DNA of 64,000 nt from NCBI RefSeq assembly GCF_001614315.2, contig NZ_LVEG02000017.1, positions 1-64,000 of the forward strand, in the 5' to 3' direction. Below the pieces are notes generated by a model, which did not search any database, was not told where the DNA came from, and saw only the letters and a program-made list of their open reading frames with translations. The position numbers and the translations under genes are program-made. Below, one piece after another: positions 18,388 through 26,533 of the stretch (position 1 is the stretch's first letter; each line of letters starts with the position of its first letter). The DNA is from Halofilum ochraceum. GTDB lineage: Bacteria > Pseudomonadota > Gammaproteobacteria > XJ16 > Halofilaceae.

Positions 18388-18517
18388 GTAGGCCGGTTCT
18401 CGGCGGCGCCTGTTGTTCGGAGATGTAATGGCACTCACCGCCGGAAATGCCGGCATTGCGCGGCGAAGGGCCGTGTGGGGGTTGCGGATCGCCGTGGGCC
18501 GCGCAAAGCCGGCCTAC
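18388..18517. repeat. Inverted REP-like pair (GTAGGCCGG ... CCGGCCTAC)
   Basis: GTAGGCCGG at 18388-18396 and CCGGCCTAC at 18509-18517 face each other across about 110 bp in the gap between the esterase and the Gly-rich gene. The right copy continues as GGCCGCGCAAAGCCGGCCTA, a further GTAGGCCGGCTTTGCGCGGCC class. Confidence 0.6.
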
Positions 18518-18544
18518 GTTGGCGTGTGACAGGGAGGTTCGGCG

Positions 18545-19183
18545 ATGGGCGATTCAGCGCCGGTGTACGCGCAGGAGATCGAGGAGCCGGTTGAGGCGGT
18601 CTTCGAGTCCAGCGGTCCGTTCGGGCTTTCATGGTCTTCTCGGGTCGTGCTGCGCCAGGGGGATACGTCGCTGGCGACCGTGCATCTCGCGGAGGAGACG
18701 GGCTTCCGACGGGCGTTTGGTTCGATCGATTTCGGCGCGCGGTCTTTCACGCTCACGATGCCGCCGGATCGGACGCTGGGCGAGATGCTGGCGGAGTTCT
18801 TCACCCGGTATCGGCGTCGGCGGGTATGGCGCGCCGGTTCGGGGATCGTTACCGAGATCCGCGATATCACGCAGGACGACAAATCCGCCCTCAAGGGCAC
18901 TTTCCAGCGCGACGGGACGAGTTACGTGATCGAGCGACCGATCGATACCGGTTTTCTCGGCCGCACGGAGGGCGACATTCGCGTAATGGCGAATCACCGT
19001 GAGGTCGCGCGCATCGAGGAGAGCCTGGCGGACCAGGCGATCATGGTGATTACCCCGACTGCACCGGTGCGGCTTGATGTGATCGCGATCGCCTTCGATC
19101 TCGGGATGTCGCTGGCACTGCCGCGCGGCGGTGGTGGTGCCGGGGGCGGTGGCGGAGGAGGCGATGGTGGCGGGGGATGCTGA
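18545..19183 (+). CDS. Conserved-looking protein of unknown function with Gly-rich, Cys-ending tail
   Basis: 212 residues, no signal peptide. I do not recognise the family. Residues 1-190 read as a beta-rich soluble domain (SSRVVLRQGDTSLATVHLAE, GAGSGIVTEIRDI-like AGSGIVTEIRDITQDD, SYVIERPIDTGFLGRTEGD), loosely like Tubby/LURP-one folds that carry long-chain or membrane-linked functions (weak inference). The hydrophobic stretch VRLDVIAIAFDLGMSLAL precedes a tail of almost only glycine ending in GGGGC. GGGAGG precedes the ATG at 18545. Its end overlaps the cbiZ start by 20 nt, so the two are probably translated together. Confidence 0.75.
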   Translation: MGDSAPVYAQEIEEPVEAVFESSGPFGLSWSSRVVLRQGDTSLATVHLAEETGFRRAFGSIDFGARSFTLTMPPDRTLGEMLAEFFTRYRRRRVWRAGSGIVTEIRDITQDDKSALKGTFQRDGTSYVIERPIDTGFLGRTEGDIRVMANHREVARIEESLADQAIMVITPTAPVRLDVIAIAFDLGMSLALPRGGGGAGGGGGGGDGGGGC

Positions 19184-19868
19184 CGACGGCCGTGGAGTAA
19201 TCCCTCGACATGGCATCGAGGGGATCCGCCATGTGCGTGATCTGCGGTGGAATGCGCTGCTGTTCGACGAGCCCCGCCCGGTTCTTTCTTCGGCACCGGT
19301 AAATGGCGGCGATGTGATGGCCGAGCGGGTCGTAAATCTCTGTGTAGATGGGCCCGATGTGGTGGCGGCCTGTGACGATCCGGCGGGTACGTTCGCTTCG
19401 ATTTCGAGGGCACAGGACTGGCGCGGTGCGACCGTGGGTCTGATGACCGGCGTAGCCGCGGCGAACGCCGGGATCGCGCGCGAGACTCATGATGACGTCG
19501 AATGGCTGGTGCTGGCGACGGTCGGCTTCAGTAACGCGCACCGCGCCGGGGGGCCGGCGGTGGAGAACGCCGGTCCGGGGACGATCAATGTCATTGCGGC
19601 GAGTTCGCTTGCTTTGACGGCGGCCGCGCGGGCGGAGGCGTTGGGGCTCGTCGTGGAGACGAAAGCGGCGGTATTGAGCGATCACGGGATCGTTGCGGCC
19701 GGAGGCGGGACGGCGACGGGCACGGGAACGGACGCGGTCGCGATCGTCGGTGCGCCCGGGGAAGCCGACACGCCGTATACGGGGTATCACACGGTATCCG
19801 GTCGTTGCCTCGCGGCGGCGGTGATCCGGGCTATGGGGTTGTCGATGGAGGCCGGGCGTGGGGGGTGA
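19164..19868 (+). CDS. cbiZ: Adenosylcobinamide amidohydrolase CbiZ
   Basis: Cleaves the aminopropanol side chain of (pseudo)adenosylcobinamide to give adenosylcobyric acid, allowing salvage of incomplete or foreign corrinoids. 234 residues. Family motifs seen: VLSSAPVNGGDV and ERVVNLCV near the N-terminus, VLATVGFSNAHRAG, PGTINVIAASSLALT, ETKAAVLSDHGI, and the diagnostic ATGTGTDAVAIV followed by a YTGYHTVSG loop. The ATG at 19164 overlaps the previous gene; GGAGGAGG before it is also glycine codons of that gene. No other cobalamin genes are in the window, so it is a solitary salvage enzyme here. Confidence 0.83.
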   Translation: MVAGDADDGRGVIPRHGIEGIRHVRDLRWNALLFDEPRPVLSSAPVNGGDVMAERVVNLCVDGPDVVAACDDPAGTFASISRAQDWRGATVGLMTGVAAANAGIARETHDDVEWLVLATVGFSNAHRAGGPAVENAGPGTINVIAASSLALTAAARAEALGLVVETKAAVLSDHGIVAAGGGTATGTGTDAVAIVGAPGEADTPYTGYHTVSGRCLAAAVIRAMGLSMEAGRGG

Positions 19869-19902
19869 GGTTCGGTTGTGGCTTTGATGTGGCGTTGTCC
19901 GG

Positions 19903-20158
19903 TTTTCCTCGCGGAGGCGCTGAGGGCGCAGGGTGCGCGGAGGAAGGCGGGGGTTTCTTGATTGTATGGTTTCTCGGCGCCCTCGGCGCGCTTTGCGGCT
20001 CTGCGAGAGATTGGTTTTTGAGGGATTGCTGTAACGCCTTGGGGATGGCACCGGGTTCGGGACTCGTGTGATCGGTTCGCGAGCAAGCTCGCCCCTACAG
20101 GTTGCGGTTTGATCCTCTGCAGTGGGTTGCCGGCTGTTGCCTTTTGGCAAAAGCCGGC
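19903..20158. repeat. Repeat cluster B: CGCGGAGGCGC arms, class I REP and class V hairpin
   Basis: This fills the 324 bp gap 19869-20192 between convergent cbiZ and the first BLUF gene. Imperfect inverted arms lie at 19903-19945 (TTTTCCTCGCGGAGGCGC) and 19971-20010 (TTCTCGGCGCCCTCGGCGCG), related to element A arms. A class I REP in reverse lies at 20074-20099 and the class V hairpin at 20129-20158 (TTGCCTTTTGGCAA inside CCGGCT/AGCCGG). I see no gene here. Confidence 0.8.
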
Positions 20159-20192
20159 CTGCTTGTTTGCTGGCGCGTGCGGGGCGTGGCGT

Positions 20193-20651
20193 TCAGGCTG
20201 TTGCGGGCGCGCCTTCGTCCTGGCCGGATGCCAGTAACTCGACCAGATCCGAGAGCATGCGGTCATTGAGTTGATACGGGTCGAATGCGCTCAGGCCGTG
20301 GCGTTTGAGGAACGCGGCCATTTCATCTTCGAGCGTCAGGAACTTCATATTCCATGCCGCGAACCGGAGTTCGTCACGGGCCTCGTCCCGCAATACTTCG
20401 ATATCTTTGTTGCGCGGGTCCTCGCGGATCGCGTCGAACAGCGCGTCCACCGTCTCGGGCTGGCCTTCGAGGATCTGCAGGAACTTGCCCTGACCGAAGT
20501 GCAGCACGCCGACGATGCCGCGCTTCGGGTTGGAGCGGCGGCTGTGGCTGACGATCTTCATGAGTTCGCGCTGTGTTTCGGGGTGGCTCAGATCACGGCC
20601 GATGGTGGCGGTGCTTGCGTACACGAGCTGCTTGTACGGACTGTCCGTCAT
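20193..20651 (-). CDS. BLUF-domain blue-light photoreceptor, short single-domain (copy 1)
   Basis: 152 residues: one BLUF flavin-binding domain (about 7-105) plus a short C-terminal helical extension with FLKRHGLSAFDPYQLNDRML. All residues of the photocycle are in place: Tyr11 (QLVYAST), Asn41 (SNPKRGIVG), Gln59 (KFLQILEG), Trp100 and Met102 (WNMKF). BLUF proteins bind FAD and shift hydrogen bonding in blue light; single-domain forms act through partner proteins. No output domain is fused. 68 nt downstream of a paralogue with the same residues at the same positions; order on the minus strand is copy 2 then copy 1. Confidence 0.92.
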   Translation of the reverse strand: MTDSPYKQLVYASTATIGRDLSHPETQRELMKIVSHSRRSNPKRGIVGVLHFGQGKFLQILEGQPETVDALFDAIREDPRNKDIEVLRDEARDELRFAAWNMKFLTLEDEMAAFLKRHGLSAFDPYQLNDRMLSDLVELLASGQDEGAPATA

Positions 20652-20719
20652 GATGACTCCGGGTAATGGGTTGGCTGGCGCTGTGCGGTCGCTCGCCGCT
20701 GCTGATGCGAACGCGGACC

Positions 20720-21226
20720 TCAGCGGCGGCCGAACATTCTCTTGAGCAGTGAGTTGCCCCGTCCGTAGTTCTGATCGGGGTCGTTGAGCGGCGCGCGGCC
20801 TTCGACGAGCGTTCGGATCAGGTCATCGATGATGGCTTCATCGAAACGGTACGGGTTGAACCTGCGCATGCCGTGGCGCTTGAGCAGTGCTTCCACATCT
20901 TTTTCCAGCGGCACGTACTTCATGGACCAGTCGGGGAAGAACCGCGTCTCGGTCTCGCGCACGCTCAGGACCTCGAGGTCGCGGTGGCGGTCGTCAGCGG
21001 CGATGCGTTGGTACAGCGTGTTCACCGCTTCGCGCGGTCCCTCGATACCCTGGAAGAAGTAGCCATAGCCGTAATGAAGTACCCCGCCGATCCCCTGCTT
21101 CGGGTTATTGATTTTGCAGGCGCGCAGGATGCGGCCGATCTCGAGGTCGACACTGCCGCTGCCGCCACTGGTGTCGAAGTTGGCGGTGCTGGCATAGGTC
21201 AGACGGGTGAGTGGTTCGCTGGCCAT
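20720..21226 (-). CDS. BLUF-domain blue-light photoreceptor, short single-domain (copy 2)
   Basis: 168 residues, paralogous to copy 1 and upstream of it on the same strand. Tyr11 (RLTYAST), Asn41 (NNPKQGIGG), Gln59 (YFFQGIEG), Trp100 and Met102 (DWSMKY) are conserved. The C-terminal extension is longer and basic (YGRGNSLLKRMFGRR) after the shared LLKRHGMRRFNPYRFDEAII. The shared tail beyond the BLUF core suggests that both belong to one subfamily whose tail has a function. No EAL, GGDEF or transcription-factor output lies next to them, so the partner is unknown. Confidence 0.92.
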   Translation of the reverse strand: MASEPLTRLTYASTANFDTSGGSGSVDLEIGRILRACKINNPKQGIGGVLHYGYGYFFQGIEGPREAVNTLYQRIAADDRHRDLEVLSVRETETRFFPDWSMKYVPLEKDVEALLKRHGMRRFNPYRFDEAIIDDLIRTLVEGRAPLNDPDQNYGRGNSLLKRMFGRR

Positions 21227-21343
21227 GGGTTATTCCGGTGCGCGTGTTTGCGAATGCGGACGTACTTCAGGCCCTTCGGTCTGGAATCGGTTCTGGATTT
21301 CGGGGGCGATCGAGGGATCGTGGTTTCGGGTTGGTGTTGTGCG

Positions 21344-21451
21344 TTTTTCCTCGCAGAGGCGCGGGGTGCGCAAAGATTGCGGGGAGAGCAAAGGTCTATT
21401 CAATCACGGTTTTCTCTGGGCTCTTTGCGGGCACCGCGCCTCTGCGTGAGA
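21344..21451. repeat. Nested inverted-repeat element C (CGCAGAGGCGCGG arms)
   Basis: Left arm begins TTTTTCCTCGCAGAGGCGCG (21344 on), right arm 21411-21451 reads TTTCTCTGGGCTCTTTGCGG and GCGCCTCTGCGTGAGA; they are imperfect inverted copies related to element A. It lies in the 309 bp gap 21227-21535 between argH and BLUF copy 2 (both on the minus strand). Apart from this and the REP at its right edge I see nothing else in the gap. Confidence 0.8.
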
Positions 21452-21514
21452 TGGTTTTTTTGCGGAGTTTCCCTGAACCCCCTGAAGGGGTGGCGGTTCG
21501 GGAGTCCTGTTGTC

Positions 21515-21540
21515 GGTTCGCGAGCAAGCTCGCTCCTACA
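21515..21540 (-). repeat. REP palindrome, class I, supplying the argH stop codon
   Basis: Minus-strand reading TGTAGGAGCGAGCTTGCTCG then CGAACC. The TAG of the leading GTAG is the stop codon of argH (21536-21538), so the element was inserted at, or the gene end was replaced by, the REP. Confidence 0.85.
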
Positions 21541-22945
21541 GGGGGAGCGTTTGGTTGAGGCGATTGTGGCCCCGTTTTGTGGCGGCGCGGACCTGGTCGG
21601 GGGCGGTGCCGCCGAGGTGGTCGCGGCTGGCGGCGGAGCCTTCGAGGGTGAGGACTGCGTACACATCCTGCTCGATGGCGCTGGAGAACTGCTGCAGGTC
21701 GTAGAGTGAGAGTTCGGCGATATCGCAATTCTCATCGATGGCTTTGCGCACGGTCTTGCCGACGATCTCATGGGCGTCGCGGAAGGCGACGCCTTTTCTG
21801 ACCAGGTAGTCGGCCAGATCGGTGGCCGTGGCGAAGCCTTTCCTGGCGCGGTCCGCCATGTTCTCCGGTTTAATCTCGATCGCCGGGATCATGTCGGCGA
21901 AGGCGCGCAGGGAACCGGCGAGCGTATCCACTGTATCGAACAGCGGTTCCTTGTCTTCCTGGTTGTCCTTGTTGTACGCGAGCGGCTGGCTCTTCATGAG
22001 CGTGAGCAGGCCCATGAGGTGGCCGTTCACTCTTCCGGTCTTGCCGCGCACGAGTTCGGGGACGTCCGGGTTCTTTTTCTGCGGCATGATCGACGAGCCG
22101 GTGCAGAAACGGTCCGGCAGGTCGACGAAGTCGAACGCGGGCGAGGTCCACAACACCAGCTCTTCGCTCATGCGCGAGAGGTGCATCATGGTGGTCGCCC
22201 CCCAGTGACAGAACTCGATGGCGAAGTCGCGGTCGCTGACGGCATCGAGCGAGTTCTCGGCCGGGCGCTCGAAGCCGAGCAGATCGGCGGTCATGTTGCG
22301 GTCGATCGGGTACGGCGTGCCGGCGAGCGCGGCGGCGCCGAGCGGCATCACGTTGGTGCGCCTGCGGCAGTCCATCAGCCGGTCGGCGTCGCGGAGCAGC
22401 ATCTCGAACCACGCCAGCATGTGATGACCGAAAGTCACGGGCTGCGCGGTCTGCAGATGGGTAAAGCCGGGCATGACGGCGTCAGGATGACGGCCGGCCT
22501 GTTCCAGCAGGCCTTCGCAAAGGCGCCGGAGTTCAGTGGCGAGGCCGTCGATGGCATCGCGCAGGTACAGACGCAGGTCGGTGGCGACCTGGTCGTTGCG
22601 CGAGCGACCGGTGTGGAGTTTCTTGCCGGCATCGCCGATGCGTTGCGTCAGTGCGTGCTCGATGTGCATATGCACGTCTTCGAGTGCGTCGTTCCACTCG
22701 AAGCGGCCGGCGTCGATATCGCCCTCGACGCCGTCCAGGCCTTCGAGAATCGCATCGAGTTCGGCATCCGTAAGGACACCGACGGCGGTCAGCATTCGCG
22801 CGTGCGCGCGCGAGCCCATGATGTCGTGGCGGTAGAGCCGACGGTCGAAGGTCTGCGAGGCGGTGAAGGCCTCGACGAAGGCGTCGGTCGGTTCGGTGAA
22901 GCGGCCACCCCAGGGTTTGGCGCCACTGTCGTCACTGCCACTCAT
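21536..22945 (-). CDS. argH: Argininosuccinate lyase
   Basis: Cleaves argininosuccinate to arginine and fumarate, the last step of arginine synthesis. 469 residues; member of the fumarase/aspartase superfamily with the signature [23 protein letters not shown] (residues about 285-307), the [16 protein letters not shown] substrate loop, and [15 protein letters not shown] carrying the catalytic His. [16 protein letters not shown] is the normal start; AGGAGAG precedes the ATG at 22945. The last residues (LNQTLPL) and stop are joined directly to a REP palindrome. Divergently transcribed from algZ, as in Pseudomonas. Confidence 0.97.
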   Translation of the reverse strand: MSGSDDSGAKPWGGRFTEPTDAFVEAFTASQTFDRRLYRHDIMGSRAHARMLTAVGVLTDAELDAILEGLDGVEGDIDAGRFEWNDALEDVHMHIEHALTQRIGDAGKKLHTGRSRNDQVATDLRLYLRDAIDGLATELRRLCEGLLEQAGRHPDAVMPGFTHLQTAQPVTFGHHMLAWFEMLLRDADRLMDCRRRTNVMPLGAAALAGTPYPIDRNMTADLLGFERPAENSLDAVSDRDFAIEFCHWGATTMMHLSRMSEELVLWTSPAFDFVDLPDRFCTGSSIMPQKKNPDVPELVRGKTGRVNGHLMGLLTLMKSQPLAYNKDNQEDKEPLFDTVDTLAGSLRAFADMIPAIEIKPENMADRARKGFATATDLADYLVRKGVAFRDAHEIVGKTVRKAIDENCDIAELSLYDLQQFSSAIEQDVYAVLTLEGSAASRDHLGGTAPDQVRAATKRGHNRLNQTLPL

Positions 22946-23049
22946 TACGGCTCTCCTGTCGGCGAGGGGGAAGTATAAAGGAGTGGATACAGGGCGTGCA
23001 GTTCCGCGGCGCATGTGCACCGCTGGCGGCGCGCGTCTATGATGGCTCC

Positions 23050-24093
23050 ATGAGCGCGAACGAGCCTGGCAAGCGACCGTTTCTGCCGGACTTCTGTGAG
23101 CAGGGCAATCTGCTGCGCACGATGGTGATCGCGCAGTTGCTCGTGTTCGTGCTCGTGGCCGCTACCCCCGGCGACTGGTTCGAGCGATTGCGGTCGCTGG
23201 CGACGATGTCGCTGTTCATCCAGTGGGTGGCTATCGTCGATATCGCGCTCCTCTGCGGGCTGCAGGGTCGACTGGCCCGCCTCGATGACCGGCTGGCGGC
23301 ATTGGCTGCGTTCGGTTTGCTGCAGGTCGTAACACTGTCGTTTACCTGGATCGCGCACGCGATCGCACGCGCCATTTTCCTGCCGCTCGGTACGATGGAA
23401 CTGTCCACACTGCTCCTCGAGAACGGCGTGATCAGCGTGATCGTCAGTGCCATCGCGCTCCGGTATTTCTACGTGACGGCGCAATGGCAGCGCGACGTGG
23501 AGGCCTCAGCCGAGGCCCAGGTACAGGCGCTGCAGGCGCGCATCCGACCGCATTTCCTGTTCAACAGCATGAATACGATCGCGAGCCTGACGCGTTCTGA
23601 CCCTGCGACCGCCGAACATGCGGTCGAGGATCTGTCCGAACTGTTCCGCGCGGCGCTCGCCCACAAGCCGTATGTCCCCCTGGCCGAAGAACTGGAACTG
23701 GTGGGCAGTTACCTGCGCATCGAGGGTCAGCGCCTGGGTGAGCGCCTGCGGGTGGAATGGGATCGCGACGCGGATGCGGATGACGTCGAGATCCCGGCGC
23801 TGTCGCTGCAGCCGCTGGTCGAGAATGCGGTCTATCATGGCATCGAGCAGTGCACGGCCGGTGGACGCATCCGGATCGTGACGCGCAAGGGCGACGACGC
23901 GGTCACGGTGACCATCAGCAACCCCCTGCCCGCGTCCCCACGACCGTCAAAGGGCCACCGCATCGCCCAGGACAATGTCCGCCAGCGGCTGGCATTCGCC
24001 TACGATGAAGGGGCACGCATGGACGTCCAGGACGATGATGGCGATTATCAGGTGACGATCCGGATCCCGCTGGCCAGGAGCGAAACGACATGA
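23050..24093 (+). CDS. algZ: AlgZ/FimS-type membrane sensor histidine kinase (LytS family)
   Basis: 347 residues. The N-terminal [20 protein letters not shown] is typical of AlgZ, followed by about four membrane segments (residues 22-140). The kinase part has the LytS-type His box [17 protein letters not shown] with His168 and the N-box [14 protein letters not shown], with a short ATPase region lacking long G boxes. In Pseudomonas this atypical kinase works with AlgR to control alginate, twitching motility and virulence. ATG at 23050; the stop overlaps algR by 4 nt (ATGA). Adjacent to argH in reverse orientation. Confidence 0.92.
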   Translation: MSANEPGKRPFLPDFCEQGNLLRTMVIAQLLVFVLVAATPGDWFERLRSLATMSLFIQWVAIVDIALLCGLQGRLARLDDRLAALAAFGLLQVVTLSFTWIAHAIARAIFLPLGTMELSTLLLENGVISVIVSAIALRYFYVTAQWQRDVEASAEAQVQALQARIRPHFLFNSMNTIASLTRSDPATAEHAVEDLSELFRAALAHKPYVPLAEELELVGSYLRIEGQRLGERLRVEWDRDADADDVEIPALSLQPLVENAVYHGIEQCTAGGRIRIVTRKGDDAVTVTISNPLPASPRPSKGHRIAQDNVRQRLAFAYDEGARMDVQDDDGDYQVTIRIPLARSETT

Positions 24094-24833
24094 AAGTGCT
24101 GGTGGTGGATGACGAGACGCCGGCAAGAGCGCGGCTGACGCGCCTGGTCTCGGAGCTCGACGGGTTCGAGGTCGTGGGTGAGGCCGGCGACGGCGCCGAG
24201 GCGGTCCGGCGCGCCGAGGACACCGGTGCGGATATCGTGCTGCTGGACGTGCGGATGCCCGGCATGGATGGTCTCGAGGCGGCGCGGCACATCGCCCACA
24301 CCGATCCGCCCCCGGCCGTGATTTTCACGACCGCCTATGGCGACCACGCGCTGGAGGCGTTCGAAGCCCATGCCGCGGATTATCTGCTCAAACCCGTGCG
24401 CGCGGACCGGCTGGCGCGTTCACTGGCGGCGGCCAAAAGGCCGACGCGGGCACAACGCACCGACCTTCCCGAATCCGATCAGCCGCGTGAGCAGATCTGC
24501 GCCCGCCTCGGCGGCGAGCTGCAGCTTGTACCGGTAACGGATGTCCTGTACTTCCTCGCCGAACATAAATATGTCACCGTTCATCATCGTTTCGGCGAAC
24601 TCCTCATCGAGGAATCGCTGAAATCGCTTGAGCACGAATTCGGCGACCGGTTCATGCGCATCCACCGCAATGCCCTGGTCGCGGAAGCCTGGGTCGGCGG
24701 CCTCCGCCGCGGGCCCGACAATCAGAACCGCATCTGGTTCAAGGCCAGTGACGCCACCCTCGAGATCAGCCGACGCCATCTGCCGGCGGTGCGCCGGCGT
24801 CTGAAAAATGCCGGCACCCAGTCCGGCCGGTGA
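24090..24833 (+). CDS. algR: AlgR-type response regulator with LytTR DNA-binding domain
   Basis: 247 residues. Receiver domain 1-115 with acidic pocket (VVDDE), phospho-acceptor Asp53 (LLDVRMPGMDG), and Lys in YLLKPVRA. The C-terminal LytTR domain (about 135-240) includes VTDVLYFLAEHKYVTVHH and the FMRIHRNALV motif. It would bind direct-repeat promoters; targets cannot be seen from this window. Its gene overlaps algZ and its stop TGA is within a GTGACTTCC context just before hemC, so it may be cotranscribed with the haem genes. The algZ-algR-hemC-hemD order is conserved in Pseudomonas. Confidence 0.93.
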   Translation: MKVLVVDDETPARARLTRLVSELDGFEVVGEAGDGAEAVRRAEDTGADIVLLDVRMPGMDGLEAARHIAHTDPPPAVIFTTAYGDHALEAFEAHAADYLLKPVRADRLARSLAAAKRPTRAQRTDLPESDQPREQICARLGGELQLVPVTDVLYFLAEHKYVTVHHRFGELLIEESLKSLEHEFGDRFMRIHRNALVAEAWVGGLRRGPDNQNRIWFKASDATLEISRRHLPAVRRRLKNAGTQSGR

Positions 24834-24838
24834 CTTCC

Positions 24839-25765
24839 ATGACCGCGACAAGACTCCGTATCGCCACCCGCAAGAGCCCGCTCGCCTGGTACCAGGCCGA
24901 GTTCGTCGGCCGCCGCCTGCAGGCCGCCCACCCGGATCTCGAGATCGAACTGGTGGGGATGAAGACCGAGGGCGATCGCGTCCTCGACCGGTCGCTCGCG
25001 GCGATCGGTGGCAAGGGGCTGTTCGTAAAGGAACTGGAGGAAGGTCTGCTGGATGGCCGCGCCGATATCGCGGTGCACTCGATGAAAGACGTGCCCGGTT
25101 ATTTCCCCGAGGGCCTGCATCTGCCCGTGATCCTCGGGCGCGAGAGCCCGTTCGACGCCTTCGTCTCCAACGATTATGACGATCCGCGCGCACTGCCCGA
25201 GGGCGCGGTCGTCGGCACCTGCAGCCAGCGCCGTGCCAGCCAGCTCCTGTATGCCCTGCCCCACTGCCGGATCCGGGAACTGCGCGGCAACGTGAACACG
25301 CGGCTGGCGAAACTGGACGCCGGCGAGTTCGACGCGATCGTGCTGGCGGTGGCCGGGCTCGAACGGCTGGGGTTCGAGGCGCGGATCACCCGCGCGCTCG
25401 ATTCCGACCTGTGCCTCCCGGCGATCGGCCAGGGGGCACTCGGGATCGAGTGCCGCCGCGACGACCCGGAGGTCGAGACCCTGATCGGCGCGCTCGATGA
25501 TGCCGAGACCGCCGCCTGTGTGCGGGCCGAACGGGCCGTCAGCCATCGCCTGGGCGGCAGCTGTCTGTCGCCGATCGCGGGCTACGCCGTGATCGAGGAC
25601 GACGCCATGCACCTGCGCGCGCGTGTCGCGGCGCCGGACGGCAGCGCGCTGATCGCCGGCGAACGCGCGGGCCCGGTCGCGGATGCCGAGGCCCTCGGCA
25701 GCGGGCTGGCCGAGGAACTGCTCGGCCGGGGCGCCGAGCGCCTGCTCGCGGCCGCGTCGGCCTGA
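24839..25765 (+). CDS. hemC: Porphobilinogen deaminase (hydroxymethylbilane synthase)
   Basis: Polymerises four porphobilinogens to hydroxymethylbilane. 308 residues from the ATG at 24839 (MTATRLRIATRKSPLAWYQA); a GTG three codons earlier overlaps the algR stop and is a possible alternative. Family motifs are GGKGLFVKELEEGL, DIAVHSMKDVP, the Arg-rich GTCSQRRASQLL and LRGNVNTRLAKL, and the dipyrromethane cofactor cysteine in LGGSCLSPIAGYA. Gap to hemD is 3 nt, implying a hemCDXY operon. Confidence 0.96.
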   Translation: MTATRLRIATRKSPLAWYQAEFVGRRLQAAHPDLEIELVGMKTEGDRVLDRSLAAIGGKGLFVKELEEGLLDGRADIAVHSMKDVPGYFPEGLHLPVILGRESPFDAFVSNDYDDPRALPEGAVVGTCSQRRASQLLYALPHCRIRELRGNVNTRLAKLDAGEFDAIVLAVAGLERLGFEARITRALDSDLCLPAIGQGALGIECRRDDPEVETLIGALDDAETAACVRAERAVSHRLGGSCLSPIAGYAVIEDDAMHLRARVAAPDGSALIAGERAGPVADAEALGSGLAEELLGRGAERLLAAASA

Positions 25766-25768
25766 GTC

Positions 25769-26533
25769 ATGTCCTCGCCGCTGGCCGGACGCTCGGTACT
25801 GGTTACCCGGCCGCGGGAGCGGGCGGGGGACCTGATCGATCGGCTTTCGGCCCTCGGCGCCCGACCGGTTGCCTGTCCCGTCATCGAGATCCAGCCCCTG
25901 CCCTGGACCGGCGCGCGCGATGCCGGGGGGTACGATATCGTCATCTTCACGAGTCCCGCCGCGGTGCAGCATGGCACCGACGGCATGGATCTGCGGGGGA
26001 CGTTCGAGGTCGCCGGCGTCGGGCCCGCGACCACGGCCGCGTTGCGCGAGCGCGGTTTCGGCGTCACCGTGGAACCCGTCAATACGAACGACAGCGAGGG
26101 TCTGCTGGCCCACCCGGCGCTGGCGCCGGAACGCGTTTCCGGGCGCCGGGTGCTGATCGTCCGCGGCGAAGGTGGACGCGGGTTGCTGGGCCGCAGCCTC
26201 GTGGCACGCGGCGCGAGGGTCGATTATGCTGAGGTGTACCGGCGGGCCCGCCCGGCCGGACCATTGCCGGCCGAGGCGGCCGGGTGCGACGTGATCACGG
26301 TCACCAGCAACGAGGGAGTGACCAACCTGCTTGCCATGATCGAACCGGCCAACCGTGCACGCATGCTTGACCGCCCGCTGGTGGCCGCAAGCGAGCGGGG
26401 GGCAACCCAGGCGCGCGAGGCCGGGTTCACGGGGCCGATCGCGGTAGCCGGAGGTGCCAACAGCGAATCGATCATTACCGCGGCCGAACAACTGGCCATA
26501 TCGTCATCGCAGGGAAAAACGGGGTCCGCATGA
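25769..26533 (+). CDS. hemD: Uroporphyrinogen-III synthase
   Basis: Cyclises hydroxymethylbilane to uroporphyrinogen III, with D-ring inversion. 254 residues. The family is poorly conserved, but the two-lobed pattern is clear: VLVTRPRERAGDLIDRLSAL at the N-terminus, DIVIFTSPAAVQHG, VAGVGPATTAALRERGF, VLIVRGEGGRGLL and the last-domain DVITVTSNEGVTNLL. The position between hemC (3 nt) and hemX (ATGA overlap) supports the call. Cytoplasmic enzyme. Confidence 0.92.
   Translation: MSSPLAGRSVLVTRPRERAGDLIDRLSALGARPVACPVIEIQPLPWTGARDAGGYDIVIFTSPAAVQHGTDGMDLRGTFEVAGVGPATTAALRERGFGVTVEPVNTNDSEGLLAHPALAPERVSGRRVLIVRGEGGRGLLGRSLVARGARVDYAEVYRRARPAGPLPAEAAGCDVITVTSNEGVTNLLAMIEPANRARMLDRPLVAASERGATQAREAGFTGPIAVAGGANSESIITAAEQLAISSSQGKTGSA

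Noticed and set aside
24830-24838. GTG at 24830 as the hemC start, overlapping the algR stop
   Set aside because: ATG at 24839 fits the family start MTxTRLRIATRKS better; the GTG remains possible and changes three residues only.
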